Below, in pieces: positions 39,389 to 47,895 of a stretch of DNA of 57,201 nucleotides. The first letter of the stretch is position 1; every line of letters begins with the position of its first letter. The notes under the pieces are model-generated. The model saw only the letters and a list, made by a program, of their open reading frames with translations. It had not been told where the DNA came from and did no database searches. Source of the DNA: a virus; IMG/VR virus record IMGVR_UViG_3300042864_002256, positions 1-57,201 of that record, one strand, 5' to 3'. The translations under genes and the position numbers were made by a program.

Positions 39389-40141
39389 TTAAAATTCTAT
39401 AACTCCAATATAGTCTTTTGTTGAAGATAATGATGAACTTGAATTATCTTCGACAAAAGAACTGCTATTAATCAATTTTTCTGATTTATTAAGCGATTTA
39501 GTAACATAAACAAAAGGATTATCTTCTGATTTTTCACCAGAATACCAAACATAAATTGGGAAATTATCATCATTAGTATTATACAAATAAACTTTTGCGA
39601 GATTTAAATCACCAATATAATTAATATTTCTTTGTTCATCTATACTATTTTTGATAACAATTTCATTTTTAATTTTATCAAATATTGATTGACTAATTAA
39701 AACTTTATTACCAGGGCCGATTCTCGTACAACGTGCAATATTATTCATTGTATTATTAATAGCATAAATTAAATTATTATGATGAAAATCTTTAAATTTT
39801 AAACTATTATTCTGTTTTTTCAAACAATTATTTACAAATTCATCATCAATTTGATTTATCAAATCATTTAATGTTTCTTCGAGATTATTCAAAGATAATT
39901 CTTTTTCTATTAATTGATAATTGATTTTAGTTAAAATTACATTTATCTGTCGGCCAATTGTTGGTAATTCAACACCAAAACTTGTTCTTAAAAAATCAAC
40001 TTTTCCTGCATCATTATCAGTATAAACAACTGGATACATAGAATTAAGTAATTTATTGTAAAAATTTTCTAATATAATTTTTTCATTATTATCAAAATTT
40101 TTAGAATTTAATAATAAATTTTTAATTATTTCTTCTGTCAT
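39389..40141 (-). CDS. Possible HK97-fold capsid-like protein (gp23-like C-terminus)
   Basis: 250 residues. The C-terminal 110 (NNIARCTRIGPGNKVLISQS, NINYIGDLNLAKVYLY, FPIYVWYSGEKSEDNPFVYV) resemble the end of T4-type major capsid proteins, where TRxGxGN.V..S, a GxLNGxxKVY strand and a YKGxSxYDxGLFY strand occur in this order. The N-terminus (MTEEIIKNLLLNSKNF) is unrelated and the protein is half the usual size. It could be a minor capsid or decoration protein. The similarity is by eye only. Confidence 0.4.
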   Translation of the reverse strand: MTEEIIKNLLLNSKNFDNNEKIILENFYNKLLNSMYPVVYTDNDAGKVDFLRTSFGVELPTIGRQINVILTKINYQLIEKELSLNNLEETLNDLINQIDDEFVNNCLKKQNNSLKFKDFHHNNLIYAINNTMNNIARCTRIGPGNKVLISQSIFDKIKNEIVIKNSIDEQRNINYIGDLNLAKVYLYNTNDDNFPIYVWYSGEKSEDNPFVYVTKSLNKSEKLINSSSFVEDNSSSSLSSTKDYIGVIEF

Positions 40142-40153
40142 GTTTGCCTCAAT

Positions 40154-40438
40154 TTAATATTTTAAATAAAATAAAACTTCATTTGTTTCATCAAAAAACT
40201 CTAGCATAAAATATCCTACATGTCTATCTAATTCTGTACTTTCAAATGTTAAAATACCATATGTTCTTAAATCATCTAATACATTATTAAATTTATCAGC
40301 ATAATCTGATTGTACGCCAGAAGGATGAATCATTTTAATATTTTCAAAATCAAACCATCCTTTATTAAAATTTGTATTATGTTTCTTATTATATACTACA
40401 AAATTATTACTAATGTAAATAGGTATCTTTTTCATCAA
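40154..40438 (-). CDS. Small protein with family-type tail
   Basis: 94 residues, start MMKKIPIYISNNFVV. The body (FNKGWFDFENIKMIHPSG, DDLRTYGILTFESTEL) lacks HRLTGPA, but the end HVGYFMLEFFDETNEVLFYLKY matches the T(D/E)xVLWxL tail of the family. Follows the ThyX gene. Function unknown. Confidence 0.7.
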   Translation of the reverse strand: MMKKIPIYISNNFVVYNKKHNTNFNKGWFDFENIKMIHPSGVQSDYADKFNNVLDDLRTYGILTFESTELDRHVGYFMLEFFDETNEVLFYLKY

Positions 40439-40451
40439 TCAACTTTCTAAA

Positions 40452-40484
40452 AAATTAAGGAAGAAATTAATCTTCCTTAATAAA
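40452..40484 (-). terminator. Terminator after ThyX
   Basis: Minus strand TTAAGGAAGA-TTAA-TTTCTTCCTTAA followed by TTTTTT; the stem includes the end of the thyX reading frame. Confidence 0.75.
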
Positions 40485-41879
40485 TTTTTCTTTCCATTCA
40501 ACGTATTCTCGTTCACTCATTCCTAAAGTTTGTGCAAATTCCTTATTAGATAAATTTCCTTGTAATTTATCTAATGCAAAATTAAAACTCATATTAAATT
40601 CATTACTGGTTTTAATTACTGTATTAAGTAATTCTTGATCCATACGACTTAATTTACTTGCATTTTTAATATAATCTTCCCAAGCTTCAATTGTAATCGG
40701 CCAAAGAGGGCGAATTAATTCTAAAATTGCTCTTGCATATTCTTGAATTTCCCATTGGGCATGTGAATCTTCACGCAAACGAATAAAATGAAGTAAATTA
40801 TGTAAATCCATTTTCCAATAAAGTTCGGTATAATGATTTACAGTTAAAACACCGCGCGCTAATTCTCTAGCTAAACCAGGATAATTTTCATCTAAATCAG
40901 AAAAATCATGATTATTTCCAAGTAAATTATTATAAACTTGTAAACTTGTTTCTGCGTTTTTCTTAAAAATATTTTTAATTCTTTGTGCAATTCCAGGTAA
41001 AAATTCACCAGAACGACCTTGTTTATTAGTTAAACTTTGTGGTTTAATTTGTGGTAAATCAGGAACATATACTTCATCTGTTAATTCTGAATAACGACCA
41101 GAAACTTCATTAAGACAATTATGAACAACAAGTCCATTAGCAACGAAATTATGATATGGTCCTTTAACCGTTAAATCAAAAACTTCTTCAATACCAACAT
41201 ATTTTATTGATTTTACTTTAATAAAATCAGAATTATTTTCATTTTCAACAGCAAACAATACTGTATCATCATACTTAACAACAACAGGAACATGTTCTGA
41301 GTTAACTTCAACTTCAAGATTTAAAGCATTTTTTAATTGTTGCCAACCATTATTTGTTAAACATTCATGATCTGCGGTTAATTTTATTGTAAAATCATTT
41401 TCCAAAGTTAATTCAAAAACTTCTTTATTACCATTACTCCAAATATTAACAATTTCAGTTGATAAAATTTCGTTAGTTTCTTCATTTAACATTTTAACAA
41501 CTGTATTTTGATTTACATTATTTTTCCAGTTATCATAAAATTGTTTTATAAAAATTCTTGAATTATCGGCCATATAAAGTTGGTTATCACCAGTTAAACA
41601 AGCTGTGCGATGACGAACTAATTGACGCATAACAAAAATTGGCAGTTTAATGTGGAAAATAGCTTCGTTCATTTCCAATGGAGAAGTATGAGAATGACGA
41701 ACAAGGTAACGAATTAAGCCACGACTATCTCTTGATGATTTGGTGCCTTTAGAATAGCTCACACGGGCAGCACGAACGATAGATTCGTCTGTGCCCATGT
41801 GATCAACTAAACCAACAAATCCATTATCCAAAACACTGTGATAATTCTTGTCATTTTTAATTTCCTCAATATTAGCCAT
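40467..41879 (-). CDS. thyX: Flavin-dependent thymidylate synthase ThyX interrupted by a mini-intein
   Basis: 470-residue precursor from ATG 41879 (ATGGCTAA overlap with the upstream stop). Extein parts: DESIVRAARVSY, RYLVRHSHTSPLE, then RQLVRHRTA (to residue 93), and after the intein CLNEVSGRYSELTDEVYVPD and the C-terminal NLLHFIRLR block. ThyX makes dTMP from dUMP with FAD, folate and NADPH. The intein (94-254) splits the RHRxxS signature at the active site, so splicing is needed for activity. Without it the protein is about 309 residues. Belongs to the replication/nucleotide genes. Confidence 0.93.
   Translation of the reverse strand: MANIEEIKNDKNYHSVLDNGFVGLVDHMGTDESIVRAARVSYSKGTKSSRDSRGLIRYLVRHSHTSPLEMNEAIFHIKLPIFVMRQLVRHRTACLTGDNQLYMADNSRIFIKQFYDNWKNNVNQNTVVKMLNEETNEILSTEIVNIWSNGNKEVFELTLENDFTIKLTADHECLTNNGWQQLKNALNLEVEVNSEHVPVVVKYDDTVLFAVENENNSDFIKVKSIKYVGIEEVFDLTVKGPYHNFVANGLVVHNCLNEVSGRYSELTDEVYVPDLPQIKPQSLTNKQGRSGEFLPGIAQRIKNIFKKNAETSLQVYNNLLGNNHDFSDLDENYPGLARELARGVLTVNHYTELYWKMDLHNLLHFIRLREDSHAQWEIQEYARAILELIRPLWPITIEAWEDYIKNASKLSRMDQELLNTVIKTSNEFNMSFNFALDKLQGNLSNKEFAQTLGMSEREYVEWKEKFIKED
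41118..41600 (-). mobile_element. Mini-intein in ThyX
   Basis: 161 residues. It begins with Cys (CLTGDNQLYM, block A), has TADHECLT (block B TxxH), and ends KGPYHNFVANGLVVHN followed by Cys (blocks F and G: HN|C). The missing endonuclease domain makes it a mini-intein. Insertion falls in the conserved RHRTA|(S/C) motif, a known hot spot for inteins in ThyX. Confidence 0.93.
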
Positions 41880-42897
41880 TATTTTCCCCGCTAATTTGTT
41901 CCATACGAGTTGGAACAACTGTTTCTTTTGCTATTGCATCAAACGCATCTTTTGTGATATTACCAGAAAACAAATCAGCCAAAGCATTAACCATTTTTGG
42001 ATTGGGTTCACCTTCACTAATTGCTGCTTTTGGTAAACCAGTTGGGTGATTATTTTTATTCATCAATTCCATAATTTGATGGGCAGTTAATGGTTGTTCT
42101 TTTGTTGGTGTATTAATTGCGCCTAAATCTTTTTGCGATAATCCAGTAACAGGATTTGGTTGATAATATTCTTGTTCATTAACTTGATCAATTTTTCGTG
42201 TATTATTTGATGCTAAATCAATTTCAACATCTTTCGATACAACTGAATTTTCTAAACTTTCACGAATATGTGATTTTGCTGGGTCTAACGCAGGAACAAT
42301 TGCATAAGCTTGTTGACGTTTTAAAAATGCCTGATGATCTAAATCTTCTGCTTGATTTAATAAAAATCTTGCTTGATTCATTTTAGTTTCTTCGTTTGCA
42401 TTTTTAATATTCATTTCATAAATATTATCTGTTTTCAATGCGTCTTTGTTTGCATTGATATTTTTTAATATTTCATTTGGATCAATTTTTGTAATTAATT
42501 TTCTTTTAAGTAATGTTTCAGCTAAATCTTTATCTAATCTCCCCATTTCAACTAAAAGTTCAGCTAAATTATGTGGCATTCCTGGTCTTGGAAGCATTTC
42601 AATCATTTCAACATTCATTTTTTGAATAACATTTTTAATATGAAGTTCAGCAATCAAAGAATGCGGAGCGCCATTAAATCGAATAGTTCCTAAATAATCA
42701 CCTAAATTTTCTGTATTTTGTCCTTGATCTGAATATAAGGCTTCTTTAATTGCGCCAGCATATCGATCATTCAATGCATCTAAATTAACAGCTAAACATT
42801 TATATGGTTCATTTGGTACTTGAAGGAAAAGAATTGCTAATCTATTATCTGAATTAATAACTCTACCTATATGTCTTGTAATTTTTAAATCACTCAT
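41872..42897 (-). CDS. Conserved-looking unknown 341-residue protein
   Basis: N-terminal domain (about 1-90): RHIGRVINSDNRLAILFLQVP, YKCLAVNLDALNDRYAGAIKEAL, LGDYLGTIRFNGAPHSL. Middle and C-terminal parts are helical and polar (LLNQAEDLDHQAFLKRQQAYAIV; LTAHQIMELMNKNNHPTG). The N-terminal look is that of a T4-like phage structural or scaffold-type protein, but I cannot name it. Overlaps thyX at its end and the 42894 gene at its start. Confidence 0.6.
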   Translation of the reverse strand: MSDLKITRHIGRVINSDNRLAILFLQVPNEPYKCLAVNLDALNDRYAGAIKEALYSDQGQNTENLGDYLGTIRFNGAPHSLIAELHIKNVIQKMNVEMIEMLPRPGMPHNLAELLVEMGRLDKDLAETLLKRKLITKIDPNEILKNINANKDALKTDNIYEMNIKNANEETKMNQARFLLNQAEDLDHQAFLKRQQAYAIVPALDPAKSHIRESLENSVVSKDVEIDLASNNTRKIDQVNEQEYYQPNPVTGLSQKDLGAINTPTKEQPLTAHQIMELMNKNNHPTGLPKAAISEGEPNPKMVNALADLFSGNITKDAFDAIAKETVVPTRMEQISGENNG

Positions 42898-43118
42898 TTT
42901 ACTACCTCTAATTTTTGCAGAAATGTTAATTCATCTGCGTGTGCATAAAATTTATTATTTTTTGTTGTAATAAATTTTTCTAAGTAATTACCAGCAATTT
43001 GATAAAATTCATCTTCGATGTTTAAAATTTTTACTGGTATTTTTACTTCATTTCCTTGGTCATCAACTGTAACAAAAATACAACGATCACCGATATTCCA
43101 TTTAAAATCTAAAATCAT
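42894..43118 (-). CDS. Small beta-rich protein
   Basis: 74 residues, MILDFKWNIGDRCIFVTVDDQGNEVKIPVKILNIEDEFYQI. The W-x-x-GDRC...G.EVKIPVKI pattern resembles an SH3-like/KOW barrel. Start overlaps the upstream stop and end overlaps the next start. Function unknown. Confidence 0.65.
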   Translation of the reverse strand: MILDFKWNIGDRCIFVTVDDQGNEVKIPVKILNIEDEFYQIAGNYLEKFITTKNNKFYAHADELTFLQKLEVVK

Positions 43119-43390
43119 TTTTTAGCTTTTTTAACAGTCTCTTTTTTAACTTCTACGGGTTCTTGAACCGTTTCTTGTACTGCTTCTTGATTTTCTTGAT
43201 TAGCAGCATCGGCAGCTTCTTGTGTTTTTGTTGCAGCTTCACCAAATGCTTGAAGACGATCACGAACAATTTTTACATTTTCAAAATCTTCCCAAGATTT
43301 AATAATTCCTTGTGCAACTGCATAATCAATAATTTGAACTGCTGATAAAATATCTTTTATATTAAGTGTTGGATTAGTGTTTTCTGTCAT
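43115..43390 (-). CDS. Small helical protein with charged tail
   Basis: 91 residues: an N-terminal folded part (LNIKDILSAVQIIDYAVAQGIIKSWEDFENVKIVRDRLQAFG) and a disordered Ala/Gln/Glu tail ending VKKETVKKAKK. Phages of this type often carry such small, co-transcribed proteins beside structural genes. AGGAAAATAA precedes the ATG. Function unknown. Confidence 0.65.
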   Translation of the reverse strand: MTENTNPTLNIKDILSAVQIIDYAVAQGIIKSWEDFENVKIVRDRLQAFGEAATKTQEAADAANQENQEAVQETVQEPVEVKKETVKKAKK

Positions 43391-43455
43391 TTATTTTCCT
43401 CTAATTTATCTAAAATTTTATCTTTTAAGTAAAAGAATATATTTATTCTTTAATT

Positions 43456-43788
43456 TTATTGTGGCGGATTAACTTTAATACAATATGTATGATTAGCAAA
43501 TTCAATCGTTTCTTTAAGAAAGTCTGGTACTTTTACTACTTCTGTGTCATAACCAATAGAATTAAGTTTTGTTATTAACGATTCTAATTGTGTTTTAGAT
43601 AAATCTAATGGAATGTAACAAACATCATTTAATGAAAAACGCCAATTGTTTGCCAATTTGATATTAAAATCATCTTTAAAATTAATCCAAATAGATTCTG
43701 AATCATGTATTTTACTAATATGTTTTAACATATCATCTTTATTTTTAATATTTAAATCAAAATTAAACGTAATATGAGTGTTTTTCAT
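43456..43788 (-). CDS. Unknown 110-residue protein
   Basis: MKNTHITFNFDLNIKNKDDMLKHISKIHDSESIWINF..., then WRFSLNDVCYIPLDLSK and a C-terminal FANHTYCIKVNPPQ. The leader TTTTATCTTTT..AGGAAAATAA resembles that before the next minus genes, implying a duplicated intergenic segment (43393-43420 and 43798-43820 share TTCCTCTAATTTATCTAAAA). Function unknown. Confidence 0.65.
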   Translation of the reverse strand: MKNTHITFNFDLNIKNKDDMLKHISKIHDSESIWINFKDDFNIKLANNWRFSLNDVCYIPLDLSKTQLESLITKLNSIGYDTEVVKVPDFLKETIEFANHTYCIKVNPPQ

Positions 43789-43828
43789 TTATTTTCCTCT
43801 AATTTATCTAAAATTTTATCTTTTTGGA

Positions 43829-43858
43829 AAACCAAAGATTAGGTTAAAATCTTTGGTA
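43829..43858 (-). terminator. Possible weak terminator
   Basis: Minus strand ACCAAAGATT-TTAACC-TAATCTTTGGT followed by TTTCC. The stem overlaps the HNH stop codon; the T-tract is short. Confidence 0.4.
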
Positions 43859-44399
43859 CTTCAATTATATTAACTAAATTCTCAGGCCAATGCAAATAAT
43901 AATTCCATTTTATATCAGGAATATAAATAGGACTTTTTCTTAAAATTTCAATCATTTGTCCGTATGAAGGTTTAGTTGGGCGACGAATAGGGCGTATATC
44001 TAATCGATGACCTTTTAATGAATTACAACGCTCACAAGCGCTTACAATGTTATCCCAGCGATACTGTCCACCCATTTTCTTTGGATGAACGTGATCCATT
44101 GTTAATTCTTGTGAACGAAATTTTTCGCCACAATATTGACAACGAAATTCATCTCGTACTTTAATATTTTCACGAGATATTTTTACTTGACGACTTGTAT
44201 TTACATAATGCCTACTCATTATTACTGATGGCACAGGCATCTCAATACTAGGACTACGTGCCACAACATTATCATAAGTTTCTAAAATATCAAATGATTC
44301 AGAAAATGTACTTTGTATGGCTTCTTGCCAAGTATAAGCAGAAATAGGAATTAATGTCATTGGTGCCGCGTCTGCATTTAAAACCAACGTTGTTTTCAT
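43839..44399 (-). CDS. HNH endonuclease
   Basis: 186 residues. N-terminus TTLVLNADAAPMTLIPISAYTW is the fold found in HNH proteins of the McrA-like group. The active region is FRCQYCGEKFRSQELTMDHVHPKKMGG...WDNIVSACERCNSLKG: two CxxC zinc pairs, His in DHV/HPKK and Asn in DNIV. Such enzymes are homing or packaging nucleases in phages. Not associated with an intron here. RBS AAGGTTATAG. Confidence 0.85.
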   Translation of the reverse strand: MKTTLVLNADAAPMTLIPISAYTWQEAIQSTFSESFDILETYDNVVARSPSIEMPVPSVIMSRHYVNTSRQVKISRENIKVRDEFRCQYCGEKFRSQELTMDHVHPKKMGGQYRWDNIVSACERCNSLKGHRLDIRPIRRPTKPSYGQMIEILRKSPIYIPDIKWNYYLHWPENLVNIIEVPKILT

Positions 44400-44436
44400 A
44401 ATTTTAACTATAACCTTTCTTTTAAATTTTATCCAA

Positions 44437-45342
44437 TTAAAAAATAAAAAAATTTACAAATTCATATTTATTTTCGTTAAATTTTAGTCTCATAACTGAT
44501 AATTGACCACCTTTTGAACTTCCTGTATCTAAAAATACAGTTTGTCCATTATTATCATTGGTTTTTATAATTGGATAATCGTTTAAGTATGTATGGCCTA
44601 CAACAGCGATAATATCTTTTTTTACATAATTTGTCCATAAATTATTACGATTTTTATCATGACTATCACCATGTACATAATAATTTAAATCAACATCTTG
44701 GCTATTCCAATGATTTTCTGGAATTGCAGCATGAGCAAAAACTAAATTATCAATATTAAAATAATAATAACTTTTACTCCAAAATCTTTTTAAACGTGAA
44801 TTAAATGCGGAAAAATCTTCTTCACTTAATGCTTGAATTTCATTGAAAGTTTTTAAATTTCCTTGTGATAAATTTACAATTGGGGCACCATCTTCAATTA
44901 AACTATAACGAAAATGTTTTCGTTCATGATTTGATTTTAAACAAATAGCTCGCCCTTGTTCACATAAATCATAAACAATTTCAAAACATTTTAAATTTTC
45001 TTGACCATGATCTAAAATATCTCCTAAGAAAATTATCAAAGCATCAATCTTATTTGCCATTTCAACAAATGAATTTAATGCTGATAAATTACCATGAAGA
45101 TCACCAACAACCAATATATCATTTTTTTCATAAACAATTTTATCAGTTAAACGAAATTTTTGTTTTATAAAATTGATTTTTTCTTCCCAATATTCATTAT
45201 TTGGGTATTGTAATTCAACTTCTTTTCCGCATTCTAATAAACGATTAAATTCATTTAAGAAAATGCTCCAAACATGATCTTTTTCTGTTTTATAACCAAA
45301 ATATTCTTTTTGTATATTCCACCAATTAAGTATTTTTTTCAT
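44437..45342 (-). CDS. Metallophosphoesterase (calcineurin-like)
   Basis: 301 residues. Motifs: LVVGDLHGN, FLGDILDHGQ, LKSNHERK (GNHE variant), FAHAAI and VVGHTYLN give the two-metal site. Similar to lambda-type Ser/Thr or diadenosine tetraphosphate phosphatases (PrpE-like). A 70-residue N-terminal extension precedes the first motif. Target unknown. 17-base overlap with the upstream gene. Confidence 0.85.
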   Translation of the reverse strand: MKKILNWWNIQKEYFGYKTEKDHVWSIFLNEFNRLLECGKEVELQYPNNEYWEEKINFIKQKFRLTDKIVYEKNDILVVGDLHGNLSALNSFVEMANKIDALIIFLGDILDHGQENLKCFEIVYDLCEQGRAICLKSNHERKHFRYSLIEDGAPIVNLSQGNLKTFNEIQALSEEDFSAFNSRLKRFWSKSYYYFNIDNLVFAHAAIPENHWNSQDVDLNYYVHGDSHDKNRNNLWTNYVKKDIIAVVGHTYLNDYPIIKTNDNNGQTVFLDTGSSKGGQLSVMRLKFNENKYEFVNFFIF

Positions 45343-45727
45343 TTCTTATCTCATCAAAAACAATTTTTGTAAATTCAACCATTTCTTCGCTTGCATTGAA
45401 ATGTTTTAATCGTTGTTTAATATTTAATTTTCTTTCTTCAGTAAAATCCGAAACATGCATCTTTTTAAGATAAATTCGCCAATATTGGAATAAAACATTT
45501 GGTTCATAATAAATGTTGAAAAAATTATCTGATCCCCAAAAAATTTCAGCACACAATGCGCCTGATCGTTCTTTTTCATGAAGAACATAATTTAAATCAA
45601 TTAATTTTTCTTTTAATGGATGATATGTATCATCATGTTTAGATAAAAACATGTTTTCTAAATGACACTCTAATTTATATTGAGCAAAAGCATTACGTTC
45701 TTCTAAAGTTGTTTCTTTTTTAGTCAT
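45326..45727 (-). CDS. Unknown 133-residue protein
   Basis: Starts MTKKETTLEERNAFAQYKLECH at ATG 45727. Contains KERSGALCAEIFWGSDNFFNIYYEPN, then WRIYLKKMHVSDF and a helical C-terminus. The start overlaps the stop of the preceding gene. No known domain. Confidence 0.65.
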   Translation of the reverse strand: MTKKETTLEERNAFAQYKLECHLENMFLSKHDDTYHPLKEKLIDLNYVLHEKERSGALCAEIFWGSDNFFNIYYEPNVLFQYWRIYLKKMHVSDFTEERKLNIKQRLKHFNASEEMVEFTKIVFDEIRNEKNT

Positions 45728-46041
45728 GATTTTAATCTCCATAAACAATAATCAGTATTTGATATTTCACTATAAACTACATAAAATATTAAATCATCTA
45801 TAACAATTTCTAAAATTTCTGGTTTAAAATTATTATTTTTTAGATGAATGACTAATTCATCTAAAAACCATACATTACCAATTAAAGTATCATTAAGTAA
45901 ATGTTGTTTATATTCATCAAAATTAAATAATAAAATATTATTTGGAAGAATTTGCATGTCTAAAAAATAAATATCAGGTTTATTTAATTCTATTATTTTT
46001 GGATTATTAAAAATTTTCTCAATTGTTTCACTGTCCATCAT
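45724..46041 (-). CDS. Small protein with family-type tail
   Basis: 105 residues. MDSETIEKIFNNPKI at the start (an extra Met upstream). No repeat unit, but the end ISNTDYCLWRLKS fits the shared tail. Overlaps genes at both ends (ATGA-type), so it is firmly embedded in the operon. Function unknown. Confidence 0.7.
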   Translation of the reverse strand: MMDSETIEKIFNNPKIIELNKPDIYFLDMQILPNNILLFNFDEYKQHLLNDTLIGNVWFLDELVIHLKNNNFKPEILEIVIDDLIFYVVYSEISNTDYCLWRLKS

Positions 46042-46363
46042 GTAAACTCCATAAAATTTCTTGTGTATTATCCAATTGACAATAAATTATAACATAATTA
46101 TTAACATGATTAAAATGAAAATGTTTATATTCAATTCCGAATAAATTTATTTTATTATAATCTTTAATAAAAATTAAATTATAAGGAAAAGAACCAAATT
46201 CTCGGATAAAATTAAAATATTCATCTAATTTATATAAATTTAAACATATATCTTTAGTATCAATATTTTTTAAATCTAAAAAACGAAGATTTTCTAATTG
46301 TAAAATTTTTCTAAAATCTTCGTTTTCTAATAACCACTCAATTGTTTTTTCAATATCACTCAT
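46028..46363 (-). CDS. Small protein with family-type tail
   Basis: 111 residues from ATG 46363 (MSDIEKTIEWLLENEDFRKIL) after AAGGAATACAACT; an in-frame upstream ATG lies deep inside the ligase gene. The C-terminus IYCQLDNTQEILWSLHDGQ carries the shared tail with four extra residues. Beta-rich middle with IKDYNKINLFGIEYKHF. Second tail-bearing gene in a row. Confidence 0.7.
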   Translation of the reverse strand: MSDIEKTIEWLLENEDFRKILQLENLRFLDLKNIDTKDICLNLYKLDEYFNFIREFGSFPYNLIFIKDYNKINLFGIEYKHFHFNHVNNYVIIYCQLDNTQEILWSLHDGQ

Positions 46364-47549
46364 CAATAGTTGTATTCCTTGACCAAACAATTTTAAAAAT
46401 TTCCCGAACTTGCTCAATATTATTTTTATTGTTTAATTTCTTTTTAATCGTCTTAACAACAAAATCTTGGAAATTAAACAATTGATTTTCAAAATAACCA
46501 AAATAAGCAGCTTGAGTTAAACGATTTTCTTTTGAAACTTGTTCAGCAAAATAACGACGAGAATTGTCAATTTTTTTGCAATTTTCGTAAAGTTCTTTTA
46601 CTGAAATCTCAAGATTTTTTGAATAATCATCGACATTTTTCCAAAATTTCTTTTGAAAATCAATTAGAATTTTTTGATCATTTTCGTCAAGTAAAGCAAT
46701 TGAATCATCTACTTGATCAGCAACGATTAATTCTAAAACTCGCTTTTCTGAACTTAAAGCATCGATTGCGCGATGTCGAACAAGATACCAATCTAGCTTG
46801 ATTTTTACTTTTTGATCGTTATCCAGAAACCAAATAACGTAACCTTCAAAATTATCTTTTGCTTGGGTTACTAATTCATGAATATTTTTTCCATTGTACA
46901 CATTTACAATAGGAATATTATATTCTTTTGCCCACATTTCTTGAATATTACGCGCAATATAATCGCCAGTAATATTATCACGAATAGCAGTCATAATTAG
47001 ATTATCTTCTGGATAATCTACTACAACTTTATTTTCACGACTGACAAATTCAAAAAGAACAGTGCGATTTAATTTAATTTGATCCAATACAAAACTCGCA
47101 TAGTTCGGTTTATCTTGAACAAAATTATCAACAATTTTAGCAATATCGGTATCGCCCATTTTAGTTGACCAAATAATTTTGTTATCAACCAACATAGGCG
47201 CAATCATACTACCATCTAACTTATCCATGATAAGATGATTACGAGAAAAATCTAACCGATGCGTTTCAGGCATTTGATCCATATTAAAAAACTTTTCAAA
47301 TTTACGTGCAATCAAATTACCATTAAGATCAAAGGTTAAACCGCGACATTCACGCAAAATTGCACGACGACGATTTTCTAAAACATCTTTTGTATTAATC
47401 CTTGGGAACAAATCGGGAGTTTGAAACGCATAATTGAAAACAATATATCCTTCTTTTACAACACGCAAAAACGCAGTAACACCCAATTGATTATTAAAAT
47501 CATTGGTTACTTGAGTTACTTCATCAAGGGTAAGATTATCGGGAAACAT
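46356..47549 (-). CDS. rnlA: RNA ligase, T4 Rnl1-like
   Basis: 397 residues. HLIMDKLDGSMIAPML holds nucleotidyltransferase motif I with Lys110. ILRECRGLTFDLNGN upstream is the Rnl1 RECRG block. Motif III is in TVLFEFVSREN, motif IV FEGYVIWF and motif V VKIKLDWYL. T4 Rnl1 (374 residues) repairs tRNA anticodon loops cut by host anticodon nucleases. No polynucleotide kinase/phosphatase gene was seen here. Separate from the Rnl5-type ligase at 18714. Confidence 0.92.
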   Translation of the reverse strand: MFPDNLTLDEVTQVTNDFNNQLGVTAFLRVVKEGYIVFNYAFQTPDLFPRINTKDVLENRRRAILRECRGLTFDLNGNLIARKFEKFFNMDQMPETHRLDFSRNHLIMDKLDGSMIAPMLVDNKIIWSTKMGDTDIAKIVDNFVQDKPNYASFVLDQIKLNRTVLFEFVSRENKVVVDYPEDNLIMTAIRDNITGDYIARNIQEMWAKEYNIPIVNVYNGKNIHELVTQAKDNFEGYVIWFLDNDQKVKIKLDWYLVRHRAIDALSSEKRVLELIVADQVDDSIALLDENDQKILIDFQKKFWKNVDDYSKNLEISVKELYENCKKIDNSRRYFAEQVSKENRLTQAAYFGYFENQLFNFQDFVVKTIKKKLNNKNNIEQVREIFKIVWSRNTTIDE

Positions 47550-47606
47550 TGTTTAAACTCCTTTGTTAATAATAAGAGTTTAACATAGTTTATATAAAAC
47601 GCAAGA

Positions 47607-47636
47607 AAAAAGAGAGGAATTTAATTCCCCTCTTTA
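47607..47636 (-). terminator. Terminator
   Basis: Minus strand AAAGAGGGGAATTAAATTCCTCTCTTTTTTC, ends the 65-residue gene. Near-perfect stem with a good T tract. Confidence 0.8.
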
Positions 47637-47637
47637 G

Positions 47638-47835
47638 TTATTCAATTAAATTTTCTATGTATGAGATTTGCTCATTAGAAAGATCGGAGAATAATAAGCT
47701 ATCATTTTCCGATAATTTGCCATTATTATCTAAAATTAATTGAAGCAAACGCAGTTTTTTATGAAATGGATAACCATCTAAATAATCGTTAATTTTCTGA
47801 AAAATATTTTTAAATGTTGAGTCATCCATAAACAT
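47638..47835 (-). CDS. Small unknown protein, early-type unit
   Basis: 65 residues, MFMDDSTFKNIFQKINDYLDGYPFHKKLRLL..., helical. Its own promoter (47864-47892), AAGGAGAAT and terminator make it a single-gene early unit. Function unknown. It could be a small host-takeover protein by expression pattern only. Confidence 0.7.
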   Translation of the reverse strand: MFMDDSTFKNIFQKINDYLDGYPFHKKLRLLQLILDNNGKLSENDSLLFSDLSNEQISYIENLIE

Positions 47836-47863
47836 TCTCCTTGTTTACATTATTTGATAAACT

Positions 47864-47892
47864 AATATAGAAAATTTTCTGATTTTTGTCAA
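47864..47892 (-). promoter_or_regulatory. Sigma70-type promoter
   Basis: Minus strand: TTGACA, 17 bases ending AGAAAATTTTC, TATATT; consensus form of the recurring promoter. Confidence 0.85.
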
Positions 47893-47895
47893 TGA

